A DNA stretch of 64,000 bases. Source: Steinernema hermaphroditum (taxonomy: Eukaryota; Nematoda; Chromadorea; Rhabditida; Steinernematidae). The notes under the pieces were generated by a model that had not been told where the DNA came from, searched no databases, and saw nothing but the letters and a program-made list of their open reading frames with translations. Shown here piece by piece: positions 1 through 13,356 of the stretch; position 1 is the first letter of the stretch; the number at the start of each line of letters is the position of its first letter. The DNA lies in NCBI GenBank assembly GCA_030435675.1, contig CM059624.1, positions 15,462,769-15,526,768 of the forward strand, given 5' to 3'. Made by a program: the position numbers and the translations under genes.

Positions 1-49
1 TGCTTTCTTGACTGAACTAATCAGCCGACTTTTAATCACTATATTTCAG

Positions 50-128
50 AAGCCGACGATCAAGTGCGGTTTTCGACTACAACCAAGGCGATATGCTGCA
101 CACCGTTCCAAGTTCGACTCCTAATAAG
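50..128 (+). CDS. possible internal exon upstream of the coiled-coil gene
   Basis: A TTTCAG acceptor ends at 49 and a GT donor starts at 129 (AAG|GTTGGT). Between them one frame is open for 26 codons after one leading base and includes FDYNQGDMLHTVPSS. This looks like an upstream exon of the coiled-coil gene, which would then begin outside the window. The exon ends in phase 0, while the next clear exon frame opens with one spare base after an acceptor at 577, so an exon between them may be missing or the link may be wrong. Positions 129-577 hold nothing else I can support on either strand. Confidence 0.3.
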
Positions 129-593
129 GTTGGTTATTTGTCGATTGTGGGCGCTTTTCCCTTGGGTGTTTGATGAGAGTGTTATCCACGATCGAAATCT
201 TCTTTTCTCCGAATTAGAAAATCCTGCGGAGATCGGATTAAAAAGGATAAGGGGACGAGAGCGATAACCATGTCGGTGTTATTCTTCTTCTTCCTCCGAC
301 TCTGTAATGTGCAACATGTTTTCCGCCACTCTAGCGAAACTTGTGAAGTACTTCTTTTGTGTATGTTTGCTCTGTAAAAAATGGATGTCAGATCTCAGTA
401 GCTGTCTACATGGATCGCGTACTAATCTGTTCGTTCTAGATTGCGGTTGCTCCACTTCAAAAGCCGCGTCGATCGGAAAGAGATGAACGCGAGTACTCCA
501 CTCCGCATAGTCATCATAAGCATACTCACAGGTGTGAATATTTGTTTGAAAACCACATGTTAAGATCAATTATTTAGAAACGATCGCCGTGTG

Positions 594-2168
594 ATGCCCC
601 TGCGATCGCCTTATCAGTGCGCGAACTCTCCTTCTTCAAGCGGATCCAGCGCTCGTTCCCCTTCGGTCGGAGCACGAGTAGGCTCACCACCATCCACTCC
701 GGTTCCTATTGATTATCCACCGTGTACGACTGCTCCTTCGAACCAGGAATTAAGCGACCGAGTGCGCTTCCTTGAGCAGATAATCACCTCTGGTGGAGTT
801 GTACCGCCCGACGTCTCAACTTCCATGATGTTCGCTGCTGGGTCTTCGCATGCCGCTGGAACTCAAGCTAATAGAATACACCGGACGGCCCAACTAGTCG
901 TGTCGACAACACCATCCCTCACACCCTATGCATATGCGCAGCAGCAAATTATGGCTCGGGACGTCGTAGATAAGGAGTACCAGATCGAATCGTTGAAGAA
1001 ACAGCTAGAAGTGCTGAATAAGCAAATGGAGACGAGGCAGATCCAGTTTGAGGAAGATGTCAACTCGTTCAAGAAAGAATCGGAGGATGCCCGATCTCAG
1101 CTGGTCTCTCTGAAGGCGAAAGTTGGTGATTTGGAGACTGAGAGTACTGTATATCAGCAGAAGTTGGCTCGGTCAGACCAGTCTCGGCAAGTTGCTATCG
1201 TTGAAAGCCAAGAAAAGCTTCTAGCTCAGGCACGTTCCTATTCCTGTATTCATATCACTGATATCGTTTATTTCAGGAGAAAGAATTGTCTGCATTGAGA
1301 CAAGAGCTAGCCAAGCGGGAAGAACTGGCGAACGAGTACGAGCAGATGAAGAAAGAGCGTGATTGGCTTGATAAACAAAATGCATCCTTAAGTCAGCAGC
1401 TAGACGAAACCGATGCAATTAAGAAGAAGAATGAAGTGCTACTTGATCGATTGGATGAAAAAGAAGCTCACGTCAAAGAATTAGAGGACATGATTATGGC
1501 CCTGGAAATGAAGGCCAACATGAGTCTGTCAACAAGCAGGAGTGCCCACGGATTCTTTTACGACGATGATGACGACAGCTCGATAGACCACTTGTTGCCC
1601 TCTGGAAGCGAGACACCTGTCGCTAGTACTTTTGACCTCACTGCGGCTGGAATTCACCGAGTCGCCAAGGCATGTTACTTGTTTACTTCTTGAGATGTCA
1701 ATGCACGATATTTCAGTCAGCTTCAACACATCAAATCGGATCAGAAAACAGCAGCGTATCGAATCGGCTGATTTCAAAACAGATGACACAGATGTTCACT
1801 GCTCTTTTACGCAAATCGAACGAGTGCAAGACGCTTGCACGGTGTTTGGCCGACACAGCTTCTACTGCGTTGGAAGGCAAGGAGCCGAACTTTAACCGTC
1901 TCCTCGGTTGCTATAGTAAGGCTCATCATATCTGAGGACGTTTATTCACTTCATTCATTTAGGTGATGTATCCGAATCGGACAGCGAAACGATCATGAAA
2001 GGATCTGCGTCTACATCCACAAACATGACGACCGCCGTCGCAGAGCGCTATCTGCGAAAGAATAACGAAGACCTCGCGCGCGTCGAACAGCTACTGGAGG
2101 GATTGCGCTCCAAGTTCATCACCTACTATCAGCAAAGATGTGAGAACAAGGAGTGCAACGTCCAGTGA
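594..2168 (+). CDS. coiled-coil protein, four exons, N-terminus uncertain
   Basis: Proposed exons are 594-1229, 1277-1669, 1717-1906 and 1963-2168 (TGA). The first ATG in frame is at 594, but an acceptor at 577 leaves the frame open upstream, so the true start may be further 5'. The first ~80 residues are Ser/Pro-rich. Heptad-rich Gln/Glu/Lys coiled coil follows from about residue 125 to 300, with segments such as IESLKKQLEVLNKQMETR. An acidic DDDDD patch and a second helical tail near the C-terminus complete it. Introns are 47, 47 and 56 nt. To keep frame, the first two need GC donors (CAG|GCACGT and AAG|GCATGT). Composition suggests a cytoskeletal or centrosomal adaptor, but I do not recognise the family. 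It converges with the neurensin-like gene, with stop codons about 180 bp apart. Confidence 0.7.
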
Positions 2169-2349
2169 TCGTTAGAGGTTATAAAATTGTAAATAACAAG
2201 TAATTGTGTATACTATGCTTGAAATTAATTTATGTTAACACGAAATGAGATCGAATTTCTACGACTGTGTGACTGTGGTGATATGAAGACTAGTCGACCA
2301 TACGAACGCTTGGATCTCAGACTCACTTCTGTCTGCTTCTTCAGTCTGT

Positions 2350-3271
2350 CTAATCGATGAGACGAGCCTTGTCGCTGTCGTCGATGAGGAGGTCGTCGGC
2401 GCTGACGGTGTCGGCCTCCTTTTGCGCCTCCGGCTGCACCTTCGCGATCTCCTCCATCACTGGGACGGGGCCGCTGGTTGGGCTGATCTTCGTCGGCGCC
2501 TTCTTTGTCGACGAGGTCGATCCAGTGCTGGTTACGGTATCGCTGCGGCCAGGGACGGCCGGATAGATGCGGATCGGGGGCTCGTTCGGGGTGGCGTCTT
2601 CACTGGCGAACGCGGCGAGGCGCGTGCCGCCGATGCAGCTGGCGCAAGTAGGGATCAAGAGGCCAAGCGCCATCACTACCGTTCCGAAGGCGAAGACGCA
2701 GAATCCTGAAAGGGGAATGGGTTATTCTAGACGGGTTATTCTAGGCTTAAGCTGTGAGCTTTAATGTCTATCCAGAAGGAACCAAAACCTTTCATTCAGC
2801 GCTCCACTCACCAGTCATTTTCCAGTGTCGCATCGGGTCCTTCAAAATCTCGGCGAGTTTCTCGGGAGGCACGTAGAAGTTGCCATCGTCGTCCTGGTAG
2901 ATCGCGATCTTGACAATCGAGTCCTCGAGCGCCTCGTGCGGCCACGTGTAGCCGACGGCAATGGCGCCGGCGCCGCCGATGAGCATCAGAAGCCCGACGA
3001 CGGTGAGCAGGCGGCAGATGTAGAGGCCGCGACGCTGGGCCGGCGGCGGCGGGAGCAGGTACCACGCGCCCGACGTCTCGATGTCCTCGACGGTGGGCGA
3101 CTGATAGAACTGGTGGATGTAGTTGCGGATGCCGAAGGTACCGGACGGCGGCGCCGTGACGGCGTCCACCAGCGCCGTCGGCTTCGGCGCCGGCGGGCTG
3201 AGCTTCTCCTTCTTGGTGAGTCCGAGGTTGAAGCCCCCCATCGATGTTAGCACATCAGGGTATGGGGTTAC
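2350..3271 (-). CDS. neurensin-like two-pass membrane protein
   Basis: Exon 3271-2812 is joined to exon 2705-2350 through a GTGAGT donor and a TTTCAG acceptor, a 106-nt intron. From the ATG at 3241 the product is about 262 residues. Residues 37-46 (GIRNYIHQFY) match the conserved GVRSYLHQFY block that precedes the first membrane segment of vertebrate neurensins. Transmembrane segments lie near residues 73-98 (ending AVGYTWP) and 145-168, the second starting across the splice junction. The C-terminal tail is Ser/Thr/Pro-rich, then acidic. Neurensins are small neuronal vesicle membrane proteins; a role in neurite vesicles is inferred from family only. An acceptor at 3272 leaves the frame open above 3241, so 5' exons may exist and the start is tentative. 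High GC contrasts with the AT-rich flank. Confidence 0.75.
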
Positions 3272-3483
3272 CTGAAGCAGCGGCAGAATGCATCGCGTTC
3301 CCAGGGGTCACAATCAGGCGAAGTGGCCGGGGCGACGCGTAAACATGTTTGTTTAGGCATTATCGCGAAGTCGAGAGGAATGCTAATGGCGGGTAAAACG
3401 GGTAAAACGCGCCTCTTAACGAGGTGTCCCCGGGGAGGGGGGGCGATGGTCAACAACTGTGTGGAAGAGTTGCTTTCTGACAA

Positions 3484-4856
3484 CGCTCTATATAGCAGCT
3501 GTTAGACGATAGTACATCGCGTTAAGAACGAAAACATGATATAGTATGCACGAAGTAGTCAGAATTCATGACCAGGTCCAGTGAATAGAAATACAGAAAT
3601 GGGGTGGGGGTGCTAACACCATCAACCCTCACCATGCGAACACCGAAATTCTTGAATACAAAAAAAAGCGACTATAGGGCCACACTATGGCGATCAGGGA
3701 TCTCATAGAACGGAAAGCCCTCAACTATCTTACCTACCTTACATCTTGCGAATCTAGATGATATTTACGATTGCCCATCCTCGGTGAACGGGCTGATCAT
3801 CAGCTTATGGGCACATATGATTCTGGAAAAAAAGATCTTTAATTTTCATTATTATTATTACTCTTTGCAAACACAATAATCGATGACCATAACAGTACAT
3901 GTTTCTTGTAAGGCAGTACCCTGTTCGGAACGTCCTCCAGCATACTAGGTAACTTCTTACCTACCTTACATCTCGGGAGTCTCGATTATATTTATGGTGT
4001 CCCATCCTCATGATTCTGGAAAATGGATCTTTAATTTTGACCGTAATCGTGAAAGGGGCTTCGAAGAGCGACAACTGCCTTCTTGTGTACTCTTCCCGCC
4101 TTTCATCGTTCACTTTATTTCTTTGAAAGTCAAATCAAACAGCCAATAACGACAGCTGCCCGTAACCTGTTTGCACAGGCCGCAAAAGGCATGTCGGTTC
4201 GCTGTTGGAGGTCGCTCTCCGCCCTATTCGATGCCACTCAATGAACACATAAGCATCTGAATCCTTGACCTTGAACCACAACAATGGACGAGCCTCCTGA
4301 ACATGACTCGAAACACACATAGATTCTCGCAGAAGTCATAAGCATATGGCTGAACGCGGATTCTTTTGGTATCAGGACTCGCCACGCCTACCCAATTCAC
4401 AGAATCCACATAAAATCAAAGAATTCTCTAATGCGATAAACACCGCTCCGCGCCCACATGGGAACGACCGATTCCTGAAATCGAAAACAACCCTTACCTT
4501 TGGCTTTTGGCCTGCTAGTCTGCGAAAACACGTTGTCACTTAAAACTGACTTCACAGAGGAGGTGACGTGACAAACAAGGCTGTTATGACATTGATGTCG
4601 GCGACGCGGAAGAAGAGATACTGGATGGAATGTTAGGATAAACGATTCCATGAAATCATTATGGAAAGGAACCTATTGTATGTGTGCTGTATTCAGCGAT
4701 TAGCAAGAAAAACCATCGGAGGTGTCCGCCTCAGATCGAGCTGAAAATTGGCACACAGGTAGGCATGCAGTAGTGAATGTAACCCTTTAGAGCCAGAGGG
4801 CTTATAGACACATCTGACCATGTAAACACCCTTTGAAAGTTGCGATTAAATGACTA
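3484..4856. other. intergenic region with an imperfect direct repeat
   Basis: No supportable gene. Two related segments, 3725-3850 and 3950-4045, share blocks such as TTACCTACCTTACATCT, CCCATCCTC, ATGATTCTGGAAAA and GATCTTTAATTTT. They look like a decayed tandem or dispersed repeat of unknown class. Short open frames around 4135-4650 on both strands have no recognisable protein features. Confidence 0.45.
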
Positions 4857-6000
4857 TACAGGGTGTCAACTAAATACTGTCACGCGTTCGGAACTCTTGA
4901 ATTTTTCGCGCTTTTCTGCACTTTCCTCTCCGGCATTTGTTTTATTCGTGTTCTGCATGCTTTTCTGACCTAGAACTGCTATTTGCTTTGTTATTTTATG
5001 CGCTGCTATTCAGAAGAATGGTCTCAGAAAAAAACCATTTTTCCATCGTCGCCTACCACAAGCGTGGAATGCCAATACCCAAGATTTCGAAGACGTTGAA
5101 TCCTCATTTAATGCAAGTTCATCGCGTGATTAAACGTTACCAGGAGACTGCTGGAGTCAAGGACCGTCAGTGACGTGGAAGGCCGCGCTCCGCCAGGACT
5201 CCCAGAACCAGAGAAAGTATCAGGAAGAAAAGTAACCAGAATCCAGCATGGTACATGAGAAAGCTGGCCAGGGAACACCAATCAGCGCCTCATCGGTCAC
5301 AAGACTGGTGGAACAAGATCTAGGGGTCCATCCCTACAAACTGGTGCGCGGACAGCCTTTGAGCGATCGAATGAAGGTTGAAAAAAAGGAGAAAGCGAAG
5401 AAGATGAAGGCCCAGGGCCGCGGTGGGAGCCTCCAGAGCATTATGTTCTCGCATTAGAAGATTTTCACCGTATAGCCGCTGGGAAACACCCGGGATCACC
5501 GTGAACGTCTTCCCAAAGGCCTTCCCAGCAACATCACTGCCGAAAAGAGCCATTCCCCACAATCCATCATGGTTTGGGCCGGGGTTTCTGAACTTGGGAA
5601 CCTGGAGCTGGTTTTCTTCGGAGTCAATGGAAAAAAGTTGACCTGCACTGGCAAGAACTACCGGAAACCGGTTCCGAACGGCTGTGGTGAAATCCTGGGT
5701 CGTAGATCTACCCCACAACACCGCACGGACGTTTCAGCAGGACTGGACGCCTGGCCATGGAGCCAAGGATACCCTTGTCTTGTCACAGCCAACCATGTGA
5801 AGGAAGGATGTTGGGTCAAGAGGAAAGATGTTTGGCTGCGGTACTCTCCGCTTTTCAACTCTCTAAACTTCGATGTTTGGTCAGTCCTGGAGCAAAAAGT
5901 CTGCTCTACAAGCTACGCTAGTGTGGATTCCGTGAAGCGCGCTCTGCAGACCGCTTGGAAGGAAATAACGCTGGAAGTCGCTGCGGGAATCTATATAATT
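4857..6000 (+). pseudogene. Tc1/mariner-type transposase, degenerate
   Basis: A terminal-repeat-like start (TACAGGGTG at 4857, preceded by TA) is followed by pieces of one transposase in shifting frames. At 5017-5172 there is a helix-turn-helix with a VHRVIKRYQETAGVKDR linker. At 5230-5340 comes the second DNA-binding part (MRKLAR in one frame, VEQDLGVHPYK in another). At 5450-5640 there is the catalytic core start with MVWAGV. At 5750-5970 there are remnants of the DDE/D end (SVLEQKV). The order and wording match nematode Tc1/mariner transposases, which cut and paste at TA sites. Several frameshifts and stops make it inactive. The 3' terminal repeat is not visible. A short AT-rich palindrome sits near 5993-6030. 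Confidence 0.7.
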
Positions 6001-6125
6001 AACAGTATAATTAATTATAGTATAATTAACGATGATTTGCATTGGACTCCTCCTCCAGTCATAGAAAGGACAGTGAAGAAAGAAGACGACAGCAAAACAA
6101 AAAAAAAAATAAACAAAAATAAAAA

Positions 6126-6198
6126 TGGGCCACTGGGGGAGTCGAACCCTGGTTAGCTAACATGGTAGACAAGAGACTTACTGGGTCAGCCACAAAGA
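6126..6198 (-). repeat. tRNA-derived SINE-like head or tRNA pseudogene
   Basis: Read on the minus strand, an A-box-like TGGCTGACCCAGT is followed about 40 nt later by a good B-box GGTTCGACTCC, the internal RNA polymerase III promoter spacing of a tRNA. The T-arm and acceptor arm do not pair fully, so a working tRNA is unlikely. It sits just 3' of the dead mariner copy. Similar heads occur at 16.4, 18.5, 34.3 and 54.5 kb. Confidence 0.5.
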
Positions 6199-6199
6199 C

Positions 6200-9100
6200 A
6201 GAACGCCAGCCCCGGGAATCATGCCTATGTCTACAATGTTCGCATATCTTTCCAGGGATGATTATATGGTCGCATCAGCAGATTCTGGAGTTCATTCATA
6301 TACTTGGGGAATTGGGGAATGGGCTCGGACAAAAAGAACGAACGAAAGTCACTTCCCGTCACAAGCCCATTTCCCACATCTCTCAAAAAGTAAAGTGGCC
6401 TGCGAGCGGACTAAGTTATTTGTTTACCACCGGCGTTGTTTACTGGGTTCTCGACTCGTTCGAAAATAATTTTTCGCAAGTAGAATTCCGGAAAATTCGG
6501 CCAAAAACAGCTGTGCAGTGATTTGTTTACGGCAAGGCGATTTGACGCGTAAACAATTGTAAATGCGGCATAGCCGGGACTTGAAAAGAAGATGAAAGGC
6601 AAGGAATTCGTGCGTTTGGGAAGTTCCCATAGACGCCTGAATGCCTCCGAACAATGTGTTGTTATTTTCTTCGTAATATGAGCGCGGACAATGAAAAACA
6701 AAGCCGTAAACAGGGATGGAATAATATTTTTGCGAGGGCAAAGTATAAGGTCGTCTTGGGAGGACATTATTTGGCGGACAAAGAGGACAAACATGAAATT
6801 TATGGCGAATATCCTATAGAGAACTTTGCCATAATTGATCCACTCAGGCTGATAAACAAACAGGCCAATGGATGAAGGTTTTTGAATCGTCGTGGGTGGT
6901 ATTCGATCGAATCATCGGTTGGGATGTAGTGGTGAACATTCCGGACGTTTACCCTGTTTGGGGTCCAAAATTACTTTGCGGAGAAGCCTAAATGTATTCG
7001 CTTTCAATCACCAAAATGGCGACCTTATCCAAATGCACATCATCCACCATAGGACGAACCTAAGTAAACACAACTCACAAACAATAAGTTAGATTTTATT
7101 CAGTCCGATGAAAAGACCACAGAAATGACGAAAAATATGCGTCGAAAAAAAGAGCGAAAGGTGCGTGCGCGTTCTGAAGGGATTCTGGGGGATTCATGTT
7201 CCAACTAAGGTTCACATGCATGAATGCCTCAAAACAATAGGCATGGGTAACTCCCTTTCTTCACCGTTCTGAGAACAAAGGTAGAAAATGAAAACAGAAG
7301 TAGAATACGAATCAAAAACAGTATAGAGTGGAGACTTACGAATCTACTTCGAACACAAGAGTATCACTAAATCTTCCTCAATGACCTTACCTATCTAACA
7401 TGAACTTCAAGAAATCACCTGAAACCAAAGCCGACATTGAAAGAGGCGTACAACCATAACCTTATATACAGATATTTCACACTGAAAAAGGCACGTTTCG
7501 ATGAGAAACTCACACATAAGTGTCAAAAAACTGAGAGGCTAAGTGCAATGCTAATCACTGTATTCCTTCAATCTATAGCCGGTGAAATTAGTGGGTGGAT
7601 AGGGCATGGGAACATCGCCACAAGAGAGGGCATGAAAAAGTTGTGCTTTTGAAAAAAAGTTGCACTATGGTCACAAACGGCAGTGAACGATTCCCTAGAT
7701 AACGCTATTAAACCAACTAATGGCAGCCAAAAAATGTGATCGCGTTACGATAGATAATCAATTATTCTTTCCGTTTTTCAATGGCGTTGATACTGAAGCT
7801 AAAAAGAGCTGTTCGTAGATGGGATTGCAGTAATCTTTAAACAATTGCCTTTATGAAGTCAATGATGATTGTCAGGAAAAAGCGATAGGGTTGGAATCAT
7901 TTGAGCCGATCCCATAAATGGCAATTTCCAGAGCGATATCGCCAGATGTTCTGGGAGGACTAAGATCTTCGGGCGAACCACAAAACGCAGCCTTCCAGCT
8001 TTGGAAATTCCAGGAAAATTAAAATGCACCAGGGAACAAATGGACCAAAAAAGAGAAAAACTGATGAAGTCAAAAATCACAGTTCGAATACGATAGCTAA
8101 GTTAACTTTTTTTTGTTACGTATACATACACATCACACGATGAAGAAACATCGTCTTTATGGGTATCCTAGAAGAAAGATTCATATTGATTCAGGAGGTA
8201 TCGTTCCGGTCTGAAAAAGGTTAAGTCGCCATGTAAAATGCAGTAGACTGTACCCTAGCTTTGCAAATATATACTGGTGCTATCAACTGAGATTTCGGGG
8301 AGATAGCTACCTTAGAACCGCCCTAGATCTAAGCCACCGGTAGATATGAAAGATCCACATCTCCACTGACGTTCCAGACCTTTAGATCTCAGTTATACAC
8401 GTGTGAGGGGACACTGAATTGCCGAAGAGAATCTGAATCAGATGACGTCAAGATGGTTGAACACGACAAGGGAGATGGATTCCCATCATCGGTTCCGCGC
8501 AGCCCCTGATGAGCATAAAGTAAAGGTCATCTGTGAGGCCCCTCCTGGATAGGTGACTGGAACTACGGTAGACCTGGTGTTCCAGGCCTTCTGGAAGCCT
8601 GGGCGATCATTGCCAGCAGCATTAAATACCATGTACGAGCTCTCAATCGACTCATTCTTCTTAAGACCGATTAGATCGACCCAACCGATCATCACCACCA
8701 CAAATGGAAGACCCTTTGTTATATAGGTTACTTTAAGATGCGCAGAAAAAGAGGCCTCATACACGCCATTGCGGCATCGAGATTTCCAAGAAAACGAAAG
8801 TACATTAGAGACCAGAATGGACTGAAAAAATCGAAATTCCTGAAATTGAATTGTGCCTAAAACAACAAAAAACGTTCGAAATTTTCACTGCTTTACCCAA
8901 GCCGCCCGACGCAAGTACACGTAACAAACTGGTAGTCACGCGATTTGGGTCCATTCGAGCTAGATAACTCGAAAACAAGAGCTTAGTTATTATTAATGGT
9001 GCCGCTTTGAACGACGGTGTTTTAGTAGTTTATGGCCGACGAAACGAAAAACGAGATTTGTGGGGACGACGTCGAAATGCGATTTTCAAGAATTCGTAGA

Positions 9101-12000
9101 CTTCCTTGTTAACACGGCAGAACAAGGAAGCCGATGGAGCTTGGAGGCAAGGGATAAGACAGGCCGTGTATATAAACACATGCTGAGGTGGGAAAAGCAT
9201 AGAAATATGATGTCGGATGCCTGGGATTCCTCCATTCAAGCGAAAACCACGCACACGGCCACACCTCGTTGAACATAGGAATCTGGTCGATTAAAGTCCA
9301 CAGAAATATGCGTCAACACGGAAAACATCCAAATTGCCTATTGAGTGTTCCTACATCTTGATATGCCATCATTCGGACGTCATTTCATTACTCATTAGTG
9401 CCACGCGAACGTCATAATATGTACGTTGTTCATTAACGTTCTGAGGAAACGTCATGTCCTTATCCTCTTGAGTGGATTGATTAGAGGTATCCTCGACGGA
9501 GCTTCCACGGGCGGAATACTGATCCTACGAACGCGTAGTCAGTCGAAGGAAGTACTTTCGGGGCACCAGGAGTGTGTCATTAAGCGAGAAACACGGTTCG
9601 TTGTATCTCTCCTTGCTAGAACAGGCCATCGAACCGACACGAACCGTTCTTGTTGGATTCGCTTCGGTTGGGCGGTTCTTAATCCCTACAATTTATGATC
9701 GGATTCACGATCCGCTATTCTGCCAAAAGTACATATGAACTGTGCTCTAAAAATCAAAAACTTTCTCTGCTTGTCTGTGCTATCTTTCACGGATAAAAGA
9801 GACCATAATGGGATGCCATTATGCCGAAATTTTCCATGAAACCTGCCCTGGAGAACCAAATCCAGCTCTTTCTTATTTTATCTGCACCGTCTTTCGAAAC
9901 GGATACGAGTACGTCTACATAAACGGGATCGCTCGATGCTTATCCCATCTTTGTCTCCCCTCAATCCCAGCACGACGTAAAATCTTTAACCCACTCACTT
10001 TCAAACCAAAGAACAGTGACCATTCCAAACATCTAAAGATGGTTTTAGAGAGTATAGCAAAACTTGATAGGTTTCTTCGGTGACTGGGGGGTTTAAGCTG
10101 TAACATATTGTTGATTTTGATCTCTCAATTATAAGGTCTCCTGGTACGATGTCCCTGACGCCACATAATATATGGTATTGACGTTAGTCTTTGTTGTTTT
10201 TTTACCGGCTTTCGGCATTTAGAGCCGACAATGACATTGTAAGCATGTCTTTGTAGCAAGAAAATCGGTCAAAAAACGACACAAACTCAAACGAATACCG
10301 TATCTTTTGTGGCGCCAGGGACTCCACTTCAGGAGACCCTACAGAGGACAAAATCAATTTTGAAATATAGCGTAAACCCCCCATTCACTGATAAAACCTA
10401 TCAGGTTTTGGTACCCTCTGCCGTTTCTATCTCCCTAGCCGAATCGGCGTGGGTGCTTCGTGAAAGGCAGACGTAGATTAAACTTATTGCGAAAACAAAG
10501 GGTGAGTTGGCTAGACAAATTAAAGATGGATAATCAACCGGTAGGTGTATGGAAAACATGCGCGTCGTTCCATGAATATATGACGGGATTATATTTCAGT
10601 TTTTAGTACGAACATGCTGAAAAACACATCGTGCAGATGCGAGTCTACGACGGGCGTTGATGGCATTGAACCAAAAGCCGCAAAACAAATAACACGAGCG
10701 GACGCTAAGCCTAGCAGTCGGTTCGGCACTAATCTACAATGAGCGACTTTCGTGAGAAACAAAAATCTAATAAGGCAGAGTTCCGTGGCCATGGGCGAAA
10801 GAAATGTGACGAAAACATGTCGAAAACAGGCCCCTGTTTTGTTTGCGTCAGTCATTATTGGCGAGTGAAATATGTGGAAATGTCACGCGAGAACTGTATC
10901 GGTGCACAACAGAGGATGTGGAATGTGGAAGTATAAAATGTGGGGTGACTCATCACAAATCGTCGACTTTGATTTTAGAGTGGGAACCACCAATAACGGG
11001 ATCATTAGGAAGGCTAGGAATATGATAGAGAGAAACACAGTGTGGAGATGTTAGGAATCCGACGCTGGTAGAGTGAACTGAAAGGGAAGCTGGTAAGAAA
11101 CATATCGATATCATATAGGAAACGCCCTAACGCTCTCCGAACAGCGAAAGTCATACTCATGAAGGCTGGGTAAGGCCGCCCATTCGTGAAAACGATCACC
11201 TAAGACAAACTCAGTTTCTCTGTTCGGAGTAGCGCTAGGGCACCTCGGCTTGGCTGGCTCCGAACCGAACTGAGCAGCATATACTTGGGGCGATTGTCCA
11301 AGAGCAGCGGTGCGAAGAGAGCGCAGACGAGAAGAGACTAATGGCATACCGTTTTCTTTTATCGTCTGCGTTTGGATTGCGAAATTTCACCGAGTCGGTT
11401 ACACTGCACTAAAGCCACAACATCATTTAGGGTGGGATGCATTAGAATAAAGGCAAATCTCAGCTGTTTACTGCTCCCTGCTGGCGAAATCGGATTCACA
11501 TAAAATCTGTCCTCGTAAAACGAGCTCGTTATAGTAATAGCATGCAGGATGGATGTGCGTGAACCAAGCCGACTATTCCCATAAAAGATCATTCGGTTCC
11601 GTGAGACTTAGCTGGCTTTTCTCAATTCGAAGATGGAACCTAGGTGACCTCTTCACCTTGAAACTATACCCAAGTGACTTCACTCCAGTCCAAGCCAAAA
11701 AAAAGAAAACAAAATCCATCTCTTATTGAGCATCCCATAAACTGCCATTTTCGTAATAGCTTCGCGAAATACACCAATTTATCATGTAAAGTAGTGCTTC
11801 AAGCTATGGTTTTTTAGCCGATTATCAAAAACAACGATCAATTCATAGCTTATACATGTTTTCCATCTCTTTATACATCACTTCAGAACAAATTTTTGGC
11901 TGAATAGGTGCAAAAACAGGCTATTGGGATACAGCTATTAAGCGGCTCATGCTCGCAGCTGGCATAGAATAATAAAAGTCGCTAAACGTCGAACGATGAC
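6200..12000. other. 5.8-kb stretch with no recognisable gene
   Basis: AT-rich sequence with many short open frames on both strands. None shows a domain, signal peptide, codon structure or flanking splice pattern I can defend. The longest plus-strand frames (about 9426-9698 and 9808-10083) have no recognisable motif. Probably decayed repeats. Confidence 0.4.
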
Positions 12001-12340
12001 TAATCTAGAAACTGTTCCGGTGACGTTCGGAGGGGTTCAGAGGGCCGATTTCGATGACGATTTCAGGTATCTCGTTACGGGACCAGGAGGCGCCAAAGAA
12101 GTTCATCTGCGTTTCAGCCATCCTTATCATAAACAAAGATAATAACTCGCAAACAAATACGGATAGTCGTTCAGAACAGAGAAGTTGATAGGGATAGTTC
12201 TTGTTAACTATCACACGGAGGAACAGCTAAAGTGAATGCAATATCCACGCTTATTTCGCGACCCTCTCTAAACGATGGTGGAATCGACTTCTCGGAAAAG
12301 ACAGTCTCCAATAGTTAGACCTTATTACCAGAAATGAGAA
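12000..12340. repeat. weak diverged relative of the 13-17 kb repeat
   Basis: The segment around 12130-12170 (TAAACAAAGATAATAACTCG then ATAGTCGTTCAGAACAGAGAA) resembles 13905-13955 in the left arm of the large inverted repeat (TAAACAGAGATAATAACTCT then ATAATCGTCCAGAAAACAGAA). Similarity is patchy. It suggests an older copy of the same repeat family in the same orientation as the left arm. Confidence 0.4.
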
Positions 12341-13356
12341 GGTTTCGTCAGCGTTTGGGGGTTCACTATAAGGATCGAAGGTATGAAAGCCTCAATAGGA
12401 AGCTGTAATAGCCCGGAATTGATCGTATACCTTCAAAACCATCGGATTTTACGAGAATTTGTGGTAGACTCAGAGATGCCAACGAGGCGAGAGCCAAATG
12501 AGCCTCAGTATTTTGCAATCCGAGCTGTCGCCCGATGGCATGTACCTGACAATTCGCGAGGAGCGGTACGAAAAGAGCGCAGTCGACAACAGACAAGAGG
12601 CCATGAAACGACAGAGTTGAGGACATCGCTGATGATGGCGCTGATGACGCATCGATAGCAGATCTGGCTGCTCAGAAGAATGCAACTGCATCAATGTTTC
12701 GAGCTGTCTCCATGACCTGTAAACATCAACGACAAACGTTTTGTACCTGAAACACCAACATATGTAGCGGAAACCTCAAAAAAGCGAAAAACGTATTTCT
12801 TTGACTGCCCAAACAATAGACGCTAAAAGCTGCAGTAGTGCATGTCGCGAAAGACGTCAAACGGCGCCTGCCTAAATACGCCCCTGATGGACATCTGTCG
12901 TCATAGAAATCGGCAACGCCAAAACGATTTGACACGCAAAGAGGCCTCAGTTTGAGAATCAGGATTTTAGGTAATGAGCGAGACAGCTGATTTCATGGGT
13001 TAAGTCCAAACGTGGCAAATAGGTAGAGTCCACCTGTTTTAATTGAATAAGTTAGTAGTTTCGGATCTCTAAGACACCAAATGTAAAAGTCGCATTAGAT
13101 AGACAGTTCAGAACTGGGGAAATCACTCCAGTGAGAGTGGAAAATAATCGCGATGCGGAGATGGAGATCTGCCTGAGAGATATCTGTCCGAAACAGGTAC
13201 TCTATTATGTATATGATTTACACAAAAAGTAAACACTAGACCGGAAATGACATCTTATCCATTCATAAACAAGTGTTTGGATTGGGGTTACAACGGCATG
13301 ATTTCGTGTTTTTCTTGTTACGAGAAGCATACGGTAGGTAAATATCCATTCATCAT

